Source: Cerasicoccus sp. TK19100 (GTDB lineage Bacteria > Verrucomicrobiota > Verrucomicrobiia > Opitutales > Cerasicoccaceae). From it: DNA of 64,000 bases. Positions 35,492-43,620 of the stretch are shown piece after piece; the first letter of the stretch is position 1; each line of letters starts with the position of its first letter. Under the pieces are notes generated by a model that was given only the letters and a program-made list of their open reading frames with translations, had not been told where the DNA came from and did not search any database. The stretch is from the NCBI RefSeq assembly GCF_027257155.1, contig NZ_JAPWDU010000005.1, positions 124,001 to 188,000 of the forward strand. The letters are read 5' to 3'. A program made the position numbers and the translations under genes.

Positions 35492-36454
35492 TCACCTCGT
35501 CCTGACGCGCCAGACGGGGTAGCGGCCGAAGGACTTGATGTGCACGGAGATGTCGTCCTTGGGGACGGAGGGGTCGATACCGGGGACGGATTTATCGATG
35601 ATGATTTCCGAGCCGCTGCACACGCTGCAAAGGCGGCTGGCGACATTGATCGGGCGGCCAATGTAGTCCTCTGCGCCCGGAATTTGGCTCGCCAGGCCGA
35701 AGGAGAGGCCGGCGGCGACTTCTTCCGGGGCACCGTGGCTAAACTGCGGTGCGCGGCGAACGATGTCCCACTGGTCCTGTAGCTCGCGCAGGCCGTTAAT
35801 GCAGACCTCCAGCGCGGCGGGGCGGTCCTCGTAAGTCGTTTCCCAGAGGGTGAGCACGCCGTCACCCAGGTATTTAATGAGGTCTGGGCGGTATTTGTTA
35901 AAGCGCTGCTCGACGCTTTGGTAAAAGGCATACATGAGGCCGCAGGTGTAGGGGCTCTCAATGTGGGGCTGCTCGCAAAAGACGGAGAAGCCGCGCAGGT
36001 CGATGATCGCGGTCAGCACCTCGCAGGGGATGCCGAATTCGATGCGGGGCTCGTTGTCGCTGTCGAGCTGGTATTTCTCCAGCAGCACGCCTTCGAATTC
36101 GAAGGTATTGAGGCGGGAAATGTCGGGCGTCTGGACGGTTAGTCCCATCGGCGTCGCCTTGGTGTGCCCTTCCTCGGTAACGTAGTCGAGCGAGGCGCAG
36201 GGGCCGCTGTCGATACTGCCATTATACAAGGTGGCGTGAAAGCGGCAAACGGACGTGGCTTTGTCGTGCAGGATTCGGAGAATCAGCGAGATGTCGTGCT
36301 CGTCCTCGACGATGGGGCCTTCCTCGGAGTAGATGCTGTAGCGCACCTTGGGGAACTGCGGCTGCACGCGCAGCAGGTAGCCACAGATATCCCAGAAATC
36401 CGTAAAGTCCAGGTAGGGGATCGCGTAGTGCCGGTTTAAACTCTTGTTAGGCAT
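35492..36454 (-). CDS. Class III adenylate cyclase
   Basis: 320 residues. The catalytic domain covers about 145-320: metal-binding aspartates D152 (IDLRGF) and D198 (YLGDGVL), adenine-specifying K194 and D263 (EDYIG), transition-state N270 and R274 (PINVASRL). All six key residues fit the adenylate-cyclase pattern, so it should make cAMP from ATP as a homodimer. The N-terminal 140 residues contain no recognised sensor domain; they may be a new one. No membrane helix, so it is cytoplasmic. Monocistronic here. Confidence 0.92.
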   Translation of the reverse strand: MPNKSLNRHYAIPYLDFTDFWDICGYLLRVQPQFPKVRYSIYSEEGPIVEDEHDISLILRILHDKATSVCRFHATLYNGSIDSGPCASLDYVTEEGHTKATPMGLTVQTPDISRLNTFEFEGVLLEKYQLDSDNEPRIEFGIPCEVLTAIIDLRGFSVFCEQPHIESPYTCGLMYAFYQSVEQRFNKYRPDLIKYLGDGVLTLWETTYEDRPAALEVCINGLRELQDQWDIVRRAPQFSHGAPEEVAAGLSFGLASQIPGAEDYIGRPINVASRLCSVCSGSEIIIDKSVPGIDPSVPKDDISVHIKSFGRYPVWRVRTR

Positions 36455-36540
36455 GGGGAAAAACCGGCAGCAAACATCTGGATAATCTCACCCATTGGCA
36501 AGATTGAAGTCGGCGGATGCGCCAGTTGGTGGTTAAACGC

Positions 36541-36568
36541 AAAAAACCGCCACCAGCTGGTGACGGTT
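36541..36568 (-). terminator. Terminator of rpmB
   Basis: An inverted repeat around CACCAGCTGGTG, flanked by AACCG and CGGTT with one mismatch, is followed on the minus strand by TTTTTT. It lies 27 bp after the rpmB stop codon and ends that transcript. Confidence 0.85.
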
Positions 36569-36594
36569 TTGAAAGTGCTTGGTGTGCGGTAGGG

Positions 36595-36825
36595 TTAGGC
36601 CTTGACGACCTTGCCAGCCTTGATGGCCTTGGCGGAAACCCACATGCGCTTCACCTGGCCGCTCGGGAGCTTGACACGGATGTGCTGCAGGTTCGGGCGG
36701 AATGTGCGCTTGACGCACTTGGTCACGTGTGTGCCAATGCCGCCGCTCTTCTTAGTAAGACCGGAGCGGTGAATACGACGGCCCTTGACGGGGCGCTTGC
36801 CTGTTACGGAACAAATTCTGGACAT
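36595..36825 (-). CDS. rpmB: 50S ribosomal protein L28
   Basis: 76 residues, standard L28. MSRICSVTGKRPVKGRR is the conserved opening and KRMWVSAKAIK the usual ending. Only two cysteines (C5 and C37) are present, so it lacks the four-cysteine zinc ribbon of some L28 proteins. ATG 36825 is chosen; the longer upstream reading has no conserved residues. It is divergent from rpmJ with a 169-bp gap. Confidence 0.95.
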   Translation of the reverse strand: MSRICSVTGKRPVKGRRIHRSGLTKKSGGIGTHVTKCVKRTFRPNLQHIRVKLPSGQVKRMWVSAKAIKAGKVVKA

Positions 36826-36994
36826 GGTTTGCCAAATGGTTGAGATTTGTCTTCTTGAAAAACGGAGGAAATTGCCGCGAGGCCCAAGTCTTGGCAAGAT
36901 CATTTTTTAGAAAAGTTTGCACATCGGTTAAAAAGCCATTGACAGAATGTTGCGGAAAAGCTTTTTTCTCCCCTTTTCCAAATTTTGACAACTC

Positions 36995-37120
36995 ATGAAA
37001 GTAGTATCTTCCATTAAGTCGCTGAAGCACCGTCACCCGGACTGCCAGGTAGTCCGCCGCCGCGGTCGCATCTACGTCATTAACAAGACCAACCCGCGCT
37101 TCAAGGCGCGCCAAGGTTAA
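36995..37120 (+). CDS. rpmJ: 50S ribosomal protein L36, zinc-independent type
   Basis: A 41-residue gene, [16 protein letters not shown] with the [17 protein letters not shown] core and the ARQG end. The canonical L36 has three Cys and one His binding zinc; here only one Cys remains, as in the YkgO-type C-minus paralogues used when zinc is scarce. The gene is followed 19 bp later by L31 type B, the usual companion of such paralogues. Confidence 0.93.
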   Translation: MKVVSSIKSLKHRHPDCQVVRRRGRIYVINKTNPRFKARQG

Positions 37121-37139
37121 TCAGCCCCCTTTACTTACC

Positions 37140-37388
37140 GTGAAATCCGAAATACATCCCACCTATAATCCGGTATGCTTCGTCGACGTTTCCAGCGGCA
37201 AGAAGTTCCTGTCCAATTCGACTCTCAAGTCCAAGCAAAAGGAAACCATCGACGGCGTTGAATACAGCGTTATGGTTTGCGATGTGACGATGGACTCTCA
37301 CCCGGCATACACTGGCGAAAAGCGCTTTGTGGACACCGCCGGCCGCGTCGAAAAGTTCGAGAACAAGTTCCGCCGCCGTCGCCGCTAA
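37140..37388 (+). CDS. rpmE2: 50S ribosomal protein L31 type B
   Basis: 82 residues, MKSEIHPTYNPVCFVD...SGKKFLSNSTLKS and GEKRFVDTAGRVEKF, matching L31 type B (YkgM-like) without the CxxC zinc motif. GTG start at 37140. It shares an operon with the L36 paralogue, and both are typical Zur-controlled spare ribosomal proteins, though I see no Zur box in the divergent gap. A strong terminator follows. Confidence 0.95.
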   Translation: MKSEIHPTYNPVCFVDVSSGKKFLSNSTLKSKQKETIDGVEYSVMVCDVTMDSHPAYTGEKRFVDTAGRVEKFENKFRRRRR

Positions 37389-37410
37389 GGCATCGAACCG
37401 TATTTTTCCA

Positions 37411-37443
37411 ACAAAGCCCCCGGTTGTTTTCAACTGGGGGTTT
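37411..37443 (+). terminator. Terminator of the L36-L31B operon
   Basis: A 10-bp stem CCCCCGGTTG / CAACTGGGGG (one G-T pair) with a 4-base loop, followed by TTTTT, 27 bp after the rpmE2 stop codon. Confidence 0.92.
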
Positions 37444-37607
37444 TTAATTGAGTTATTTTCGGCTATTGATCGGAGAATCTCATTCATGGAAAGCGGGTGC
37501 CTTCCCATAATTTCACTCATCGTGCGCCGTAGGGTATGTCAAATATTTCTGCTCGCGCTATTCGATTTTAGTTCCGTTAATAGACTTTACAGTCAAGAGC
37601 CCACGCA

Positions 37608-38675
37608 ATGTTGAAAACAACACCCAAGCCAGCACGGCGGATATCCGGAAACCTTCTGGTAGTGGATGATGCGCCAAGCATCCTGATCATCCTGAAGAGC
37701 TTTCTTGAGGACGACCGGTGCCGCCTGTTCCCCGCGGAGAATGGTGCCAAGGCTCTGGAGATCCTTGAAGAGCAGCCGATCGACCTCGTGCTTCTCGACG
37801 TGATGATGCCGGAAATGGGCGGCTATGAAGTGTGCCGCAAGATGCGCGAGAACCCACGTTTTCGCGATATCCCGGTGATCTTCCTGACCGGCCTGGGCCG
37901 AAAGGAGGAGATCGTTCGCGGGCTGGATGTCGGTGGCTCGGATTACCTGATCAAGCCGTTCGACAAGGAAGAGCTAATCCTGCGCGTGCGCCAGCACTTG
38001 CAGGCTCATGCGAATCAGAAGCGCCTGAAGCGTCTCGCGCAGGAGCAGAAGATTTTCAGCCAAGCGCTCAACGAAGAGCTGAAGCGCCAGGTCGAGCGCT
38101 GGGAGCCGGTTCAGCAAAAGCTGGCCGAGCTGTCTGATTCCAGCGCCAAGTACTTCGGCGAAGAATTCGCTGCGTTGCAGACCTTTTTCCACAACGTGCG
38201 GCAGTGGGGTGACCTCTTGGCGGGGAACGACACCACGATGCGCTCAATGCTCACGCTCGGGCAGGAGATTGACTGGGCGCAGTGGGACAACCTGCTCGCT
38301 GTCAAAGGGACTCGTTTGACCCTCACGGCAGACGCTGGTGCGGAGATTTTTGCCGATGTGCGCATGGTCAACCTGATGATGGGGCAGATTCTGCCGTGGC
38401 TGGTGGAGCTTACTGAGCCTGGTGCTGAGATCACCGTGGGTGCGACCAAAGCAGAAGATGCGATGCAGCTGGAAATCAATTGGCAGGCCCCGGCGGATCG
38501 CTTGGACGCGGTGCCGGACCTGCTCGACCTCAGCCAGAAATCCACCAGTGGCGACGCAGCCGACATGCCGCTTCGCCTCAGCACGAACATTATGAAGCGC
38601 CACTTTGGCGACGTATCGTTGGTCCGTGAAGCCCCAGACAAGGCTCGCCTCAGCTTTTTCTTTCCGAATACCTAG
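37608..38675 (+). CDS. Response regulator with helical linker and ATPase-like C-terminal domain
   Basis: 355 residues. The receiver domain (1-125) has D20-D21, phospho-acceptor D64 in LLLDVMMPEMGG, T94 and K116 (YLIKPFD), all intact. It continues into a long coiled helix (about 130-175) and an alpha/beta region that resembles a histidine-kinase dimer and ATPase core (MVNLMMGQILPWLVEL, ITVGATKAEDAMQLEINW, LSTNIMKRHFGDVSLV) but lacks clear N and G boxes for ATP binding. It may act by protein contact rather than by phosphorylating others. No partner kinase is adjacent. Confidence 0.82.
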   Translation: MLKTTPKPARRISGNLLVVDDAPSILIILKSFLEDDRCRLFPAENGAKALEILEEQPIDLVLLDVMMPEMGGYEVCRKMRENPRFRDIPVIFLTGLGRKEEIVRGLDVGGSDYLIKPFDKEELILRVRQHLQAHANQKRLKRLAQEQKIFSQALNEELKRQVERWEPVQQKLAELSDSSAKYFGEEFAALQTFFHNVRQWGDLLAGNDTTMRSMLTLGQEIDWAQWDNLLAVKGTRLTLTADAGAEIFADVRMVNLMMGQILPWLVELTEPGAEITVGATKAEDAMQLEINWQAPADRLDAVPDLLDLSQKSTSGDAADMPLRLSTNIMKRHFGDVSLVREAPDKARLSFFFPNT

Positions 38676-38681
38676 AGGGGG

Positions 38682-41600
38682 TCAGCGCTTTTCGTAGATC
38701 AGGTGATGTTCGCCGGGGCTTAGTGATAGCTCAAGGCTATCCTTAAAGCTCGCGGGCGCTCCGGGAGTTTTGACGCCCGACCAGGTTCCAGGAGCCGTTA
38801 GGCGCAGATCGCCGCCAAGGGCATTTGTCGGCACCTTGATCACGAGCCGGCCTTCGGAGATGGACACGGCGGCGGGGAACTCCGCTTCGAGCTCCAATTT
38901 CCCGATTGATGCTGTGCCCGCCGCGCCGAGCGACAAGTGATGGTCATTCCCACGTTGCTTGATGCTGCCAGCGGTGCCGTAAAATTGCGCCTCGTTGAGA
39001 CTGGCGCGAGTGAGTTGGTCGTTCAGGAAAATGAAATCACTGCCGTGCTCGTCGTCGACATGGATGACGTTCTGATCGCGGTTGGTGCTAAACTGCGGTG
39101 CCTGATCTTTTCGCGTGTGCGGGTAGAGGGCGATGAAATACGCGCCATCTTTGGGGCGCTGCAAGTGAAGAAGGTCCTGCCACTGGGTTTGGTCGCGGAA
39201 GGTGTCGTTGTTGCCGCCGTAGCGCAGGGTGTAGCGCGGCGTATCGCTGGGGGCGGCAATGAAGTATTCCATGTCGATACCGTATTGGCCCTTGGCTGTG
39301 TAGCGGTCGCTGTCGGCGAGTTTGGTTGCGGGTGCTTTCTGATCCTGGGCGAGCTCGTAGGATGCCGGATCATCGCTTGCGTGCAGGCCGTTCGTCAGTG
39401 TCCAGAACTGCCAAGCCGTGGGTTGCCCGCCTGAGGCGGTATCGCGGATGACGAGGTAGGCTGGACCGCTGGAGTCGCCTTCCTCGCGCATGAAAACTAC
39501 TTGCCGGTCGACGGTTAATGTGTCGCCTTGCGCTGCCTTCATTGGTGGGTAGTCGGGCAGGGCGCGCGGCATCCAATTGCGATTGTCGGGCTTGGTGTTG
39601 GTTTTCACGGTGCGGGCGTAGTCCATGCCGGGGAGCGTGGCGAAGTGGGTGAAATCCGTCGTTGAATAATAGCCGAAGGGCAGGCCGCTCTCGCCGCGTT
39701 GGTAATTGCGGGCGAGCTGGACGCCTTCGCTCAGCAATTCGTGCCGGTCGCTGGTTCCGTTGGTAAGGGTGAAGCAGCTGCTGATCGGCTTGCCCAGCGC
39801 GTACCATTGGGCGATGTCCGTGACGGACGGCGTCCAGATGTCGAGGTTGCGCTCGGACTGAACACCTGCGAGAAAATTGACAAAGCTCTCGGTTTCCGAG
39901 CCGAAGCCTGCACGAAAGACCGCGCCAAACTCGGGGAACTGCTCGCTGGTCCATTCGGGCTTTTTCTGGGGGAGGCCGGGGTCCAGGTAGAGGAAGCGAA
40001 AGCCTCCGAGGCGGTAGTCACCCAGTCCCATGTCGAAGCCGGTTTGCGCCCAGGCCCATTGCATTTGGGCGGAGAACTCCGGATCGCTGTGCTGGGTCAT
40101 CCGTGCGGCCAGCCCTAGGGTGGAGAGGCGCTCGCTGGAGACGCCGCGGCCGTAGTTTCCTGTTACGCGCGCGTTGTTGTTTGTCGGGGAAGGTGGCGTG
40201 TATTGCTGGGCAAAGAAATGGAGCAGCTTTTTCAAGCGCGGATCATTGGTAAAGTCCCGGTGGCCTGCGCGCTGGGCAGCAATAGCATAGGCCACGAGCG
40301 CTTCCAGGCTGACGTTGCCATAGTGGGAGCCCTCGGGAATCCAAGCACCGTTCGCGTCGACCTCATGATCCAGCCAGTGGTCCATCCATTTGCTCGCGTA
40401 GTCGGCCCATTGGGCGGACATCGGGTGGTCGCGCAGCACGCAGGCAGCGATGCCCAACGACAGGATATACGAGCAGTGCATGTTGGGGTTGCCCGAGCCG
40501 TAGCCGCGCTCGCTGGACCAGCATTTGGGGTCCGCAAGCAGGTAGGCGAGGTAGGCCATTTGCGCGCGGAAGCGCTGGCGCTGCTCGGGGCTCAGCCAAG
40601 GGGAGTCGACCAGCGCGTCATAGAGGCCCGCCGTGCCAATGGCTTTGCGCATGACGTCGAACTCGCCCAACAGCTCAAGCTGTTTGCTGAGTTGGTCAAT
40701 GGCAGGCGCGGCTTCGGCAAGGGGCGCATTGGTTTGGACTGGCAGCACTTTGGCCGCCCAGTCGGCACCCCGGGGGATGTTTGCAATGCGAGGCTTGGCG
40801 CGGTCAATCGCCTCCTGATCCATGAAAAGTAAGGGGTGCTGGTCGTCCTCGGGCCACTCCAGAGTCATTGCCAGCACGGCCTCCAGCTCACGGCCGATGC
40901 GCGGTTCGCCGAACGAGATTGCCCATTCACGAACACCGCGCGAGCAGGGGGCAATCAGCTCGATGCCGCCATCGCGATGGTAGTTGACGGGCATGCCGCA
41001 GGCGCGCCAGCCGGCCCACATGCTTTCAATCATGGGCAGGCTCCACTTCTCCTGCCCGTAGTAGGTCTGTTCGGCAATCGGTGTCACCCAGTCACCCGGC
41101 GCTCGCGAGAACAGGCGCATATCGCGTTGACCGTTGTCGAATTGGATTTGCCACGGGTTGTTGGGAAACAGCGCGAGCAGGCTGGTCTGGGGGCTGAGTT
41201 GGTAAGTTTCGTTGACCAGGCTTGCGGCCGGTACCTTGCGGTCTTGCTTCGCCCATTGGCCATAGCCTTTGGGGAGCTGGACCGTTTGCACGCCGGGGAG
41301 GGCGGGCAGGTTGAAAACCGCTTTTGCCTCGGGGTGATCGCCGCTGGAGGCCATGCGCCAGTAGATCGCGGAATCACCGGCAATGATCGTTGCGATGAAG
41401 CTAGCGAAGGTGTCGTCCTTGAAGGTGTAGCTGATGCGCACTTTCGCGAAAACCGGACCGGACTCCTGAAGCTGCGTCGACCAGCCCGCGATGCTGGGCG
41501 GGGTTTGCCAAGTGCCTTGCTCGCTCCACGGGCCCTCGCCAATGCGGAGATTGAGCAGAGGCGGGGGTGGGTTGCCCTTGCCTTCGCCCAGCGGAAAGCG

Positions 41601-41957
41601 TGCGCTGAGCAGGCCGGTGGAAATCTCCAGGGAATCCTTGTTTTGCTTGATCCTTAACGTGTCCTTGGTCGCTGCTTCCGTTGGGGCCACCAACTCGTAT
41701 TGAAACGAGCCATAGCGCTCAACCGGATCGGCGATAAACCACATGGAATTGCCGGATCGCTGATGGGGAACGACTCCATTTGCCCCCTTGATTGCGAATT
41801 CTTTCGGCGCGCCGCTGGGGACGTCAAATTGCACCAGCTCGCGACCATAGCTCTGCCCCAGGAGCTCTTCGAAGTGGATGCTTTCATTGGCGCTCAGGGC
41901 TGATCCCGCAGCCCAAAGTATTCCAAGAAGTAGGAGGATTTTGGCGTGCATGATCAT
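38682..41957 (-). CDS. Large exported polysaccharide lyase-like protein (exo-rhamnogalacturonan-lyase-like plus heparinase-like toroid)
   Basis: 1091 residues with a signal peptide (ILLLLGILWAAGSALSA). The N-terminal third (about 30-370) resembles the PcRGLX-type exo-rhamnogalacturonan lyase beta domain. The middle (about 380-650) is a helical toroid with GSGNPNMHCSYILSLGIAA and ANGAWIPEGSHYGNVSLEALV, where His/Tyr pairs of heparinase II/III-like enzymes lie. The last third is a super-beta-sandwich ending in ELSLSPGEHHLIYEKR. It follows the exosortase gene by 16 bp on the same strand, so it is probably co-expressed and may trim or modify the secreted polysaccharide. ATG 41957 is used; 41951 is an alternative. 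Confidence 0.72.
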   Translation of the reverse strand: MIMHAKILLLLGILWAAGSALSANESIHFEELLGQSYGRELVQFDVPSGAPKEFAIKGANGVVPHQRSGNSMWFIADPVERYGSFQYELVAPTEAATKDTLRIKQNKDSLEISTGLLSARFPLGEGKGNPPPPLLNLRIGEGPWSEQGTWQTPPSIAGWSTQLQESGPVFAKVRISYTFKDDTFASFIATIIAGDSAIYWRMASSGDHPEAKAVFNLPALPGVQTVQLPKGYGQWAKQDRKVPAASLVNETYQLSPQTSLLALFPNNPWQIQFDNGQRDMRLFSRAPGDWVTPIAEQTYYGQEKWSLPMIESMWAGWRACGMPVNYHRDGGIELIAPCSRGVREWAISFGEPRIGRELEAVLAMTLEWPEDDQHPLLFMDQEAIDRAKPRIANIPRGADWAAKVLPVQTNAPLAEAAPAIDQLSKQLELLGEFDVMRKAIGTAGLYDALVDSPWLSPEQRQRFRAQMAYLAYLLADPKCWSSERGYGSGNPNMHCSYILSLGIAACVLRDHPMSAQWADYASKWMDHWLDHEVDANGAWIPEGSHYGNVSLEALVAYAIAAQRAGHRDFTNDPRLKKLLHFFAQQYTPPSPTNNNARVTGNYGRGVSSERLSTLGLAARMTQHSDPEFSAQMQWAWAQTGFDMGLGDYRLGGFRFLYLDPGLPQKKPEWTSEQFPEFGAVFRAGFGSETESFVNFLAGVQSERNLDIWTPSVTDIAQWYALGKPISSCFTLTNGTSDRHELLSEGVQLARNYQRGESGLPFGYYSTTDFTHFATLPGMDYARTVKTNTKPDNRNWMPRALPDYPPMKAAQGDTLTVDRQVVFMREEGDSSGPAYLVIRDTASGGQPTAWQFWTLTNGLHASDDPASYELAQDQKAPATKLADSDRYTAKGQYGIDMEYFIAAPSDTPRYTLRYGGNNDTFRDQTQWQDLLHLQRPKDGAYFIALYPHTRKDQAPQFSTNRDQNVIHVDDEHGSDFIFLNDQLTRASLNEAQFYGTAGSIKQRGNDHHLSLGAAGTASIGKLELEAEFPAAVSISEGRLVIKVPTNALGGDLRLTAPGTWSGVKTPGAPASFKDSLELSLSPGEHHLIYEKR

Positions 41958-41973
41958 TGCTGGAAACGGGGCG

Positions 41974-43521
41974 CTATAAAGGCTTTTCAATGATGGCCTC
42001 GTTGAGGAAATGATACAGCGCCGCGTCTTCTTGGCCCGGGGTGGGCGAGGTCACGCCGACCAGTAGTAACTGCCGGGTGAGCATGCTGTTTTCGTCAACG
42101 CGGTCCCAAAAGTTATGGTAGGCCATTTTCCATTTGTCCCACCAACTGCCGGACGCTTGCTGATAAAACTGATAGTAATTTTGGGTGCTGACTGGCAGCA
42201 TCAGGCTGCGGAAAATGGTGATTTTCTCCGCGCTGATGGTGTGGCGGAATTCGAAGACCTCGCATTCGATGCCATCCCAATTGCCAGTCATCATCTGGGC
42301 TTCCAGAGGCTTCGTTTGCTCGAGGCCCTGGACAGAGCCCATGCAATACTCGGGGTTGTGCGCGTTGACGCGCATGACGGAGTAGCCCTCCGGCCAGGAG
42401 ACGAAATTGTAGTTTACCAGGCTGTCGTTGTAGAGGAATTGGCCGGCTTGAATGTCTTCTGTTTCCAGGACATTATTCACGACCTCATCCACCTTGATGC
42501 TGCGGTGCCAAGGCAGTTTGTTCAGTGCCTCCTCGTTCAACTGCCAGGCTTTGGCTTCGTGCATGGTCGGCATGTCATACCACTTGTAGCGGAAGAGCTC
42601 GACGCCGCCATAGGCAATCAGCACCAGCGCGGTGAGTGCCAGGCAAATGCCGGGAATCGGATACGCGGACTCTGTCTTCTTCGGGGTGGCTTTATTGTTG
42701 TCCTTAGGCTCGATAATCAGGAACGCGATCAGCACCATGGACAAGCCTACCACGAAGGTAATGGCACCGGCGTTGTCATGCCAGCGGTCATAGGCTTCCT
42801 GCCCCTCAATGCCCGTGATCCATCCCAGGGCCAACGCACGAATCGCATTCTGGATAAAGGACGCCACTATGCCGCAGGCGAGCAGCGTAATCCGGCGGGG
42901 CATGGAAAATTTACCGTATTCACCCAAAAAGAGCGTGGCCACCAGCAGAAACTGCAGTGACCGGATGCCGCTGCATGCTTCGGCGACTTCCACCTTGGCG
43001 TCGCCGATGGAAATCTGAATGCCCTGTAGCATGGCCGGGATGCCCAGCATTTGCAGGGAAAAGGTGACGATGTTGGCAATGTGGCCGGTGAGCCAATCGC
43101 TGACGCCCAGCTCAAGCCGTCCGGGCCAGGGAATGGACGCCAGAAAGAACAACAGGGGAAAGGCGTAGTGCCACGACCAGCGGAATCCGCCCCAGGCAGT
43201 GCCCCAGGTTATGCAAAACGCAGCCAGGCAAGCCCCCTGCGCCCAGCTCAGCATGTGCCAGGAGCTCATGGTTTCCCACAGCACACGCATGCCGGCGAAC
43301 ATCAGGAAAAAGACCAATGCCGGGACCAAAAGCAGCATCCAGGGAGCGTCGCGTTCGGGCTCGTCCTCACTGCGGGTCCAGAACAGAAACAGGCTCAAAA
43401 ATGGAATGCCCCAGCCATAGAAATAATGCGAATCGGGATCCCAGAAGCCGGAAATCTGGTAGTAAAATGCGAACTGCAACGCCAGTGGCAGCAGCCAAAT
43501 CTTGAGCGTGGTGTGGTTCAT
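41974..43521 (-). CDS. Exosortase with C-terminal EpsI-like extension
   Basis: 515 residues. The membrane part (1-310, about 9 helices) has the exosortase catalytic set: C183 in EACSGIRS, R228 in NAIRAL and H248 in RWHDNAG. Exosortases cut the PEP-CTERM tail of secreted proteins. Residues about 330-515 form a soluble domain containing EYCMGSVQG and ITIFRSLMLPV, in the position of the EpsI domain often fused to these enzymes. It should serve the three PEP-CTERM proteins in the window. It is the first gene of a unit with the lyase-like protein. Confidence 0.9.
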   Translation of the reverse strand: MNHTTLKIWLLPLALQFAFYYQISGFWDPDSHYFYGWGIPFLSLFLFWTRSEDEPERDAPWMLLLVPALVFFLMFAGMRVLWETMSSWHMLSWAQGACLAAFCITWGTAWGGFRWSWHYAFPLLFFLASIPWPGRLELGVSDWLTGHIANIVTFSLQMLGIPAMLQGIQISIGDAKVEVAEACSGIRSLQFLLVATLFLGEYGKFSMPRRITLLACGIVASFIQNAIRALALGWITGIEGQEAYDRWHDNAGAITFVVGLSMVLIAFLIIEPKDNNKATPKKTESAYPIPGICLALTALVLIAYGGVELFRYKWYDMPTMHEAKAWQLNEEALNKLPWHRSIKVDEVVNNVLETEDIQAGQFLYNDSLVNYNFVSWPEGYSVMRVNAHNPEYCMGSVQGLEQTKPLEAQMMTGNWDGIECEVFEFRHTISAEKITIFRSLMLPVSTQNYYQFYQQASGSWWDKWKMAYHNFWDRVDENSMLTRQLLLVGVTSPTPGQEDAALYHFLNEAIIEKPL

Positions 43522-43620
43522 TCTGATTGACGTAGCGTTGGCATCAGCTGCCCAATAAGGCTCACTTGGAAGTATTTATCAAGACCCCTCTGCCGGTTTG
43601 CTTCAGGGTGGCGACTGCCC

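Noticed and set aside
36826-36994. A Zur box between rpmB and rpmJ
   Set aside because: No palindrome of the GTTATAATATAAC type is present; only a TTGACA at 36939-36944 without a convincing -10 box.
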